Below are positions 23,301-32,300 of a stretch of 64,000 nt of DNA, in pieces. This DNA comes from Neoarius graeffei (taxonomy: Eukaryota; Chordata; Actinopteri; Siluriformes; Ariidae), in assembly GCF_027579695.1 (NCBI RefSeq), contig NC_083569.1, positions 72,302,149 to 72,366,148 on the forward strand. Direction: 5' to 3'. The stretch's first letter is position 1. Each line of letters starts with the position of its first letter. Both the position numbers and the translations under genes were made by a program. A model generated the notes under the pieces. That model was not told the origin of the DNA. It ran no database searches and worked only from the letters and a program-made list of their open reading frames with translations.

Positions 23301-26300
23301 CCTGGACAAGTCGCCAGGTCATCACAGGGCCGACACATACAGTAGACACAGACAACCATTCACACTCACATTCACACCTACGGTCAATTTAGAGTCACCA
23401 GTTAACCTAACCTGCATGTCTTTGGACTGTGGGGGAAACCGGAGCACCCGGAGGAAACCCACGCAGACACGGGGAGAACATGCAAACTCCACACAGAAAG
23501 GCCCTCGCCGGCCCCCGGGCTTAAACCCAGGAACTTCTTGCTGTGAGGCGACAGCGCTAACCACTACACCACCGTGCCGCCCCAGTTCCATCATTCTGTC
23601 ACCTAAACGAATAGCTGATCACACTGAGGTGCTCACTGACCGCCAATATTTATTAGTTTGGTCCTGCGTTTCCTTTCCTTCTCAACATAACATCTTTTCT
23701 TCTCACTTTCCGTTACTGTAGTCGGTCTTTCACATGTCATTCGCGTCCTCCATTTTCCTCTCCTGTTTCAAATTTGTATCCCACAATGCCTTGCGTGAAC
23801 GGGGAAAGCCCACCACGTGATGCATGACGTAGAATCTTGAATTGCGTCATAGTGAAGCAGGAAAAAATAGCGGAGAATTTTGGGCCACATGGCCCTAAAT
23901 TTATTAATTGTTCTATTTTAAAAAAAATAAAATTGGAAGTCTGTGATTCGAATTTGGTAGCTTTCGGTCCACTAAATAAAAATAATTGGGTGTCGGGGAA
24001 AATTCTTTTTATGACCTACACTTAATCTGAAAGGCAGTCTGCCTTTAAGACATGGGTAGAGCAGGAGATGCGCAGCCTGAAAATGCACCTGAAAAATCTG
24101 CAGGAACTGCGTGATGCAGTCATGTCAACATGGACCAGAATCTCAAAGGAATGTTTCCAACATCTTGTGGAATCCATGCCATGAAGAATTGAGGCTGTTT
24201 TGAGCACAAAGGGAGGCTCTAGCCCAGACCTGGGCATTTTACGGCCCGCGGGCCGCATCTGGCCCTTTGGTTCATTCTGACCGGCCCGCGTAAGGTTAAT
24301 TAGAAATTACAAAATAAACGTATTTTCTAATTTTACCTCATGAATGGACTGAATGTGCATTGCTTTTATTTTGAAGTTGTGTTCAACAAAAACGCAATGC
24401 GCGCGACATGAAATTCCATGAAACCTAATCCCGCGATAACTACTTCCGTAATTTGTCCAGACCAACCACAAACTTGTACATCATCCTTCAAACGGTCCAG
24501 CCAATCACATCGTGTGACATCACCAGCAGGAGCCCAAACCGATCTGTAGATCTGATACCTACACTGAATCGACGTTTTCAGTGATGAAGTTTAACAAATC
24601 CAGGTATAGATCCTCTCACCGATGATCATCTGTCAGCTGTGCTTCGCATCTCCACCTCAGACATTCAACCTGACTCTGATGCACTCGTTAAAGACCAACA
24701 GAGACTAGATTTCTCTCACTGAACAAATAAAAAACTGAAAAACACCAAATGAGGTGATTAGACTACAAATGTGGGCATCATTATTATAATATGATGTATC
24801 TTGCTTGATATTTGGAATAGAAAGACAATATTGTGACGTCTTTATTGTGTTTTGGGGTGAATGTGACTGAAAAAACATGGTACAAACGTTCACATTTTGT
24901 TAACCATTGTTTTGGGAAATTTGATTGAATAAATGAAATTTTTTGTAAGGCAACCTAGTTTTTTCCATACTCTTAGCAGCTTGTAAAAACAATGTTATTT
25001 ACTGCTTTATATAAAGAAATACAATTAATATTATGCAGAATTTAGTTCAGCCTTTTGGTCCGGCCCTCCACAAAATTTTCTGTTTCTCATGTGGCCCCAT
25101 GGAAAAAATAATTGCCCACCCCTGCTCTAGCCAGTATTACTATAGTGTTCCTAATAAAGTCCTCTATGAGCGTACAATAGAAACAGGATTTACAACCCTG
25201 TAAAACAGGGTTATAGATAAACAGGGGAGCTTACATGCTTATATTTACTGTAATTGGGTATCTAATTGAGTTTAGTAAATGTATTATAGTTGGTCAGCTT
25301 TGCATCAAACGTGGAATAATGTGATGATGTTATAGTGTAAAATTTACTCTTTCTCCACAGGTGAATGATATTAATTTTGAGAACATGAGCAATGATGATG
25401 CAGTCAGGGTACTACGGGAGATTGTGCACAAACCAGGGTGAGGCATCTACTTTTTGTGACTGTGTGAAGATGAATAAATATGTGTAGTGTTCCATGGCTC
25501 ATGTGTTCCTAAATGTATTTCAGACCTATCACTCTGACAGTGGCTAAATGCTGGGACCCCTCACCTCAGGGCTACTTTACACTTCCCCGTAGTGAGTCAC
25601 TACAAATTGAATTTAAACTGCCATTGTATTATATTAAGTGATATTTTATGAGGGTCAGGTTACCTTGTATTGCATGTTGATTGCGTTTGTTACTTAGCAC
25701 ATCAGCTTGACAGGAAGTACTTAAAGGAGATATGCAGAGGCTTTATTTTTAAATAAATTTCTGAGTGGATAGTATTTCCATCCTTGACTCTTGTATGCTG
25801 CATAAATGGGAATTAAAATATATATATTTTTGACCTCAAAGTTGGCATTCGAGCTGCCTCGCTGAGCCAGCCAGCCCTGAGTGCGTGACGTCACAGCGGG
25901 AACCGGTTTTAAGGCCGAGGCCTTTGACAGCTATAGACCAAAGTCATATAAATAAAAATTTATGGTGAAAGTAAGAAATCCCGTTACCGACTTGCTCAAC
26001 TAAGACTGATTTGACTTCACTGATTGTGGGTTGACTCTCATTAAAACAGGATGGGTGTTATAACTTATGCAACATACATGTACATGCATGCATTTTCACT
26101 GATCAAACGTAAAAGGCTAATTAAATAATCAGATGAACTGAGACAATCACATTCTGAAGCAAATGAAATAATCTCATACCGGTAACTTAAACACGCAATA
26201 CAAGTTACATGGATTAATCTAAATGCAGGTAAATGAGTGTTGTTGTTGTTACTTTGTATCCAAATGAGAGTCGGAGCTTACCCGTCTGCGTTCTCGCTTC

Positions 26301-29300
26301 TTGAAGGCCGATCTTGTGGCCGATTGTTTTGAAACAATCTGACTTTCAGTTCTTCATTCAGTTCTTCGTTCATTCGCTTCTTCCACGTAAGGGCGAGATG
26401 GCAGCAATATCCAGCGCAGAAATCAGACGGCTGCTCCACTCATTCTCCATTTTCTCCATACTGAGTACTCCACCATTACTGCTCGGCTCAGGCAATTACT
26501 AAAACCCGGGATGGAACGGGACGTCACCGGTTTTAGCAACAACTGTGGGGAGGTCACTGCCCGAGCGATATGTCCCATCCCGTTCCATCCCGGGTTTTAC
26601 CAACAACCCTCAGCTCACACTCCAGAAGGACTGGTGCAACTGAACTCACTTTCCTTTTTTATAAATAAATAAATACTTTTCTTGTAGTTTTATTTAATTG
26701 TCGGGACTGCACCCTCTTTCAATACGGGCTAATAGCCAACGCTCCTCAACAGATCAGAGGTCTCGTACGAGTCCTCAGTAAAATATGCAGAGCAGAGGAG
26801 AGACCACTTTTGGCCCTTTTCCACTACCCTTTTTCAGCTCACTTCAGCTCGCTTCAGCTCACTTCAGCCCGACACGGCTCGCGTTTCGACTACCAAAAAC
26901 CAGCACGACTCAGCTCGCTTCAGCCCCGCTTAGCCCCTAAAACTCGCACCGTTTTGGAGTGGGGCTGAAGCGAGCCAAAGCGAGCCGAGTGAGGCTGGGG
27001 GCGTGAGCAGACACTCCCCTGTGCACTGATTGGTGAGGAGGAGTGTCCTCACATGCCCACACACGCCCCGCGAGCGCGCTGGGATCTGTAAACACCGCAA
27101 ACCCGGAAGGAGAATAATTACGAATTACGAGAATTTCTGAAGCCTTATGCGCCTCGCCTCATCTATACGCTCTTGCCAGTATCTGTCCGCGTTGTCGGTG
27201 ACAACAAGCCACAGCACCAAGACCAGCAACACTAATGACTCCATGTCCTCCATGTTTATTGTTTACTATTCGGGTCGTGAGACTACCGCTTAAAAGCTCA
27301 CTGATGTCACTGTTTGTGCTGCTTAACGACATCACCTGACGTCCACCCACTTTCGCTAACTCCACCCAATGCGTCCACCCACTTCCAGCCAGCACGGTTC
27401 AGCGCGGTTGTAGTCGAAATGCAACTCCAACAGCCCCACTCAGCCCGACTCAGCACGGCACGGCTCAGACCGACTCAGCCGCGTTTGTAGTGGAAAAGCG
27501 GCATTTGTAGGCGCCCAATGTGCCCGTCAACTTCTCACAAAACGTGTCCAAATCTTTGCAGTTTGAACATTCTTGGGCCATGAATGCAACATAAATCCAC
27601 CTTCTATCGTGTTGCTGCACCGGCCAGCAACACATCTACGTTGCATGGCGATAAATTAGCTCAAAATGGAGGATCGGAGTTGCAGTCAGCTCTGTGTTTT
27701 AGTATAGCGGAAATGGCGATGAGACCGATAGACTTCCTGCTGTGACGTTACGGGCATCAAGGTCATTCACTCAGACCGCTACCTATATGAATCACTTTAA
27801 TCGTAAAAATGACTGTATTAGATTTATTGTTAACGCTTAAAACTATTCCTGTGCCATTCTTGAGGTCTCAAGGCATTTATAAACGAAAGTGAGGCCATGG
27901 TTCTGCGTATATGCTTTAAAGAAAGCAGACATAATACATGAAGTGAGAGGTTTCTTGTTTCCTTCTTTTTGTCAGATGAGCCTATCCGACCTATAGACCC
28001 TGCAGCCTGGGTCAGTCATTCAGTAGCCATGACAGGAGCGTACCCACCTTACCCAGGCAGTACAATCACATCCAGCTCATCTGTCACGGAGACTGAACGT
28101 ATGTGTATGCTCTATCTAAACTCTTTTTTCCTCTTGGTCATTATCTTGTCAAAGTTTGTTGGATCCTTCTCATTCTCTGATGTCATAAACTTTTTAATTC
28201 AAAGTTATTCTATGTACAGTATGTCCGATCCCCCACTTTTTTTTTTTTAAAGGGAATGGCTTTCACATGTCTGTGTCTCATGTTGTAATTTATCTACAGG
28301 TTTTGATGAGTTTAACCTGTCTCTTCACTCTGACATGGCATCTGTGGCAAAGGCTATGGCCTCTCCTGAGTCAGGTCTAGAAGTGAGAGATAGAATGTGG
28401 CTAAAGATCACTATCCCTAATGCCTTCCTGGGTAAGGAATAGGTTTTGAATGAGACCTTTTTTTTTTTTAATAATTCGCTACGAATTTCTAGCTAATTCC
28501 TATGAATTAATGTTTTTATGTATTAGAAAACAAATACAACCCTGATTCCAAAAAAAGTTGGGACAAAGTACAAATTGTAAATAAAAACGGAATGCAATGA
28601 TGTGGAAGTTTCAAAATTCCATATTTTATTCAGAATAGAACATAGATGACATATCAAATGTTTAAACTGAGAAAATGTATCATTTAAAGAGAAAAATTAG
28701 GTGATTTTAAATTTCATGACAACATCACATCTCAAAAAAGTTGGGACAAGGCCATGTTTCCCACTGTGAGACATCCCCTTTTCTCTTTACAACAGTCTGT
28801 AAACGTCTGGGGACTGAGGAGACAAGTTGCTCAAGTTTAGGGATAGGAATGTTAACCCATTCTTGTCTAATGTAGGATTCTAGTTGCTCAACTGTCTTAG
28901 GTCTTTTTTGTCGTATCTTCCGTTTTATGACGCGCCAAATGTTTTCTATGGGTGAAAGATCTGGACTGCAGGCTGGCCAGTTCAGTACCCGGACCCTTCT
29001 TCTACGCAGCCATGATGCTGTAATTGATGCAGTATGTGGTTTGGCATTGTTATGTTGGAAAATGCAAGGTCTTCCCTGAAAGAGACGTCGTCTGGATGGG
29101 AGCATATGTTGCTCTAGAACCTGGATATACCTTTCAGCATTGATGGTGTCTTTCCAGATGTGTAAGCTGCCCATGCCACATGCACTAATGCAACCCCATA
29201 CCATCAGAGATGCAGGCTTCTGAACTGAGCGCTGATAACAACTTGGGTCGTCCTTCTCCTCTTTAGTCCGAATGACACGGCGTCCCTGATTTCCATAAAG

Positions 29301-32300
29301 AACTTCACATTTTGATTCGTCTGACCACAGAACAGTTTTCCACTTTGCCACAGTCCATTTTAAATGAGCCTTGGCCCAGAGAAGACGTCTGCGCTTCTGG
29401 ATCATGTTTAGATACGGCTTCTTCTTTGAACTATAGAGTTTTAGCTGGCAACGGCGGATGGCACAGTGAATTGTGTTCACAGATAATGTTCTCTGGAAAT
29501 ATTCCTGAGCCCATTTTGTGATTTCCAATACAGAAGCATGCCTGTATGTGATGCAGTGCTGTCTAAGGGTCCGAAGATCACGGGCACCCAGTATGGTTTT
29601 CTGGCCTTGACCCTTACGCACAGAGATTCTTCCAGATTCTCTGAATCTTTTGATGATATGCACTGTAGATGATGATATGTTCAAACTCTTTGCAATTTTA
29701 CACTGTCGAACTCCTTTCTGATATTGCTCCACTATTTGTCGGAGCAGAATTAGGGGGATTGGTGATCCTCTTCCCATCTTTACTTCTGAGAGTCGCTGCC
29801 ACTCCAAGATGCTCTTTTTATACCCAGTCATGTTAATGACCTATTGCCAATTGACCTAATGAGTTGCAATTTGGTCCTCCAGCTGTTCCTTTTTTGTACC
29901 TTTAACTTTTCCAGCCTCTTATTGCCCCTGTCCCAACTTTTTTGAGATGTGTTGCTGTCATGAAATTTCAAATGAGCCAATATTTGGCATGAAATTTCAA
30001 AATGTCTCACTTTTGACATCTGATCTGTTGTCTATGTTCTATTGTGAATACTCCGTTTTTATTTACAATTTGTACTTTGTCCCAACTTTTTTGGAATCGG
30101 GGTTGTACATTATTAGTTTACATTTGGAAAAAATAGATTACGTGGATAAGCAGGATTAGTCTTAACAGGTTCAATAGACAATAATGATGTGGTATGTGCA
30201 GGCTCGGATGTGGTTGAGTGGCTCTACCATCACATAGAGGGCTTTCAAGACCGCAGAGAGGCTCGTAAATATGCCAGTAACCTCTTGAAGGCTGGTTTCA
30301 TTCGACATACTGTCAATAAGATCACTTTCTCAGAGCAATGCTACTACATCTTTGGAGACTTCAGCGACTGTGAGAACTGTGAGTGCTACAATTTGCTTTC
30401 CTAAACTGTTTATTGTGAAATACGACACTGTTACATTAAATCTGTAATCACAGTCGTAGTATGTTTGATTAGAAAAATCAATTAGGGAGAGAAATGCAAT
30501 TAACAGTGTACATATACATCAGTGGTATGCTTACAGATTATCGTTTCTCTTTCTCACTCCTGTTCTCTTCTTAAATCTCAGACATGGCCAACCTGTCCCT
30601 CAATGATAACGATGGTTCCAGTGGAGCTTCAGACCAAGACACACTGGCCCCTCTCCCATTACCAGGGGCGACACCATGGCCCCTGCTCCACTCTTTCCCA
30701 TACCAGTACCCACACCCATATTCGAGCCAGCCACCTCCGTACCACGAGCTCTCCAGCTACAGTTATGCCCCTGGCAGCACAGGAAGCCAGCACAGTGAGG
30801 GTGAGAACCCAATTCTTCCCTGAATCTGTATTTTCTATTCTAATCCGTTACTGTGTATATGAAAGGACGTTGTAACAGGGATTCAAAAGTAAAGCCAAAA
30901 TGTCTTCGAGGCCCTCTCGTGGCTGGCTGCAGTACAGTTGTTAACCCCACCCGTTCCCAAGTTAGGGAATGAGAAAGCACCTGAGTTTACATTCACGTCT
31001 CCACACATTATTTTGTGAAAGTGTTCTATCATTTTTACAAGTTCAGTTGACCCTCAGTATTACTCCTTACAGGAGTTATTTGATGATAAAAGCGTGTGGT
31101 TGATGAGATGTTTGACAGTTGAGCCTCATGAATGAGCACACACTTTCCAACGTGCACCTAAAGCTCATGACAGGTCTGTAGCAAAGCCATGTTTTGGTCT
31201 GATGTAAAATGTTGTAGCAGCTGCTCAGCAGGGAGTTCACTGCAGTTTTTCATGGTATGTTGCTCATTTTTTATGTCTAAGCTGGATCGTTCTACTGTTT
31301 TCATAACTAGCAAACCAACATGAGTGAAAGAATTGGTAGCATAAACAAAGTTGGCTAACACTAGCTACATTTCATAATAATTTATTGCTTGTATGACCCA
31401 AGCTAACACTTGAAGTAGTTGGTTAATGTTTGCCAGTCATTTATTTTTAAATAGGCTCCACTGGCAGAATGAGTTGCACATAACTTACTGCAGGAGTTGT
31501 ACTTGAACATCATGCAGAGCATTGAATCCCCCCAATAGGTTGTATGAAGTGTAAATGCAGGGGCAGTCTTAACATAGAGGCATAGGTAGGCGGCTGCTTG
31601 GGGCCCCCCACCAGCGGTCATAGTAGGGGGGCCCCCAACCAACCTCAAGAAAAAGAAAAAGCCCCTTATCATGATTCATGAATACTTCAAAAGTATGGTA
31701 CATTTTACTAATATTCCTAAGAAATATGTTGAAGTAGTAGTTAAAATGTCCAGTTCATGGTTATCTGTCCCTACACATACTTTCACAATGAAATGGACTA
31801 GTCCATAACGCTGCGCAGCGCGAACGGTAAACACAGTGACAGGAGTCTGAACAACGCGAAAATGAAAAGGAGTTACCCAAGCGGATCAAAAAAAAAAAAA
31901 GCGAAAAGACGCTGACACACACAAACACTAACTCACTCACACACACAAACGCTCACTCACTCACACACACAGAGAAACACTCACACACACACACACACAC
32001 ACACACAATCATGTACATAGTTTTATTTATAGAATGTTTGAAATGTTCTGATCTTTAAAAAAAAAAAAAACAGTGCTGGTTTTCCTGGCATTTTGGCAAA
32101 GACAGATGTTATCTGAAATCTTATTCTCTGTTGGGTTCCATCATGACTATTAGTTTGTGTAGTGCTACACTTTGTGTGTTCTCTGCTTTCCATCTTCATT
32201 TTGGAGTAAAGAAGTGTATGCAGGGTTTAAAGGGGAATGTTTTTTTTCTCCTCTCCAACCTTTACTTCCCTATAGATTAGCTTTACCTGCCTATCCACCA

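Larger units (their letters stand above)
20645..25174 (+). mobile_element. Old mariner/Tc1-like element (family E) broken by four insertions
   Basis: The left end TACACTCATTGAGCACTTTA followed by TTAGGAACAC (20645 onward) has an inverted partner at 25146-25174, with TA on both sides. Transposase remnants lie between the insertions: [13 protein letters not shown] near 21950, a [14 protein letters not shown] stretch at 22840-22868 and a C-terminal [17 protein letters not shown] piece at 24130-24182. The insertions are hAT 20803-21830, MITE 21997-22832, TTAA element 22870-24048 and hAT 24225-25124. Without them only about 0.6 kb remains, so the element was already internally deleted. Confidence 0.7.
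25722..27919. mobile_element. TTAA-flanked DNA element containing a Harbinger-like MITE
   Basis: TTAA at 25722-25725 and 27916-27919 borders imperfect inverted ends (TTAAAGGAGATATGCAGAGG on the left, and the inverted GCATATACGCAGAACC type on the right). The ends resemble the 4437 element (ATATGCA block). Inside are a GTGACGTCAC block, a perfect 22-base inverted repeat (26500-26521 with 26578-26599) and the MITE at 26811-27503. No transposase frame is visible. Confidence 0.5.

Noticed and set aside
22935..24025. Possible exon or small gene between the mariner remnants
   Set aside because: The stretch is the interior of a TTAA-flanked element plus a SINE; no splice-site-bounded conserved coding is visible.
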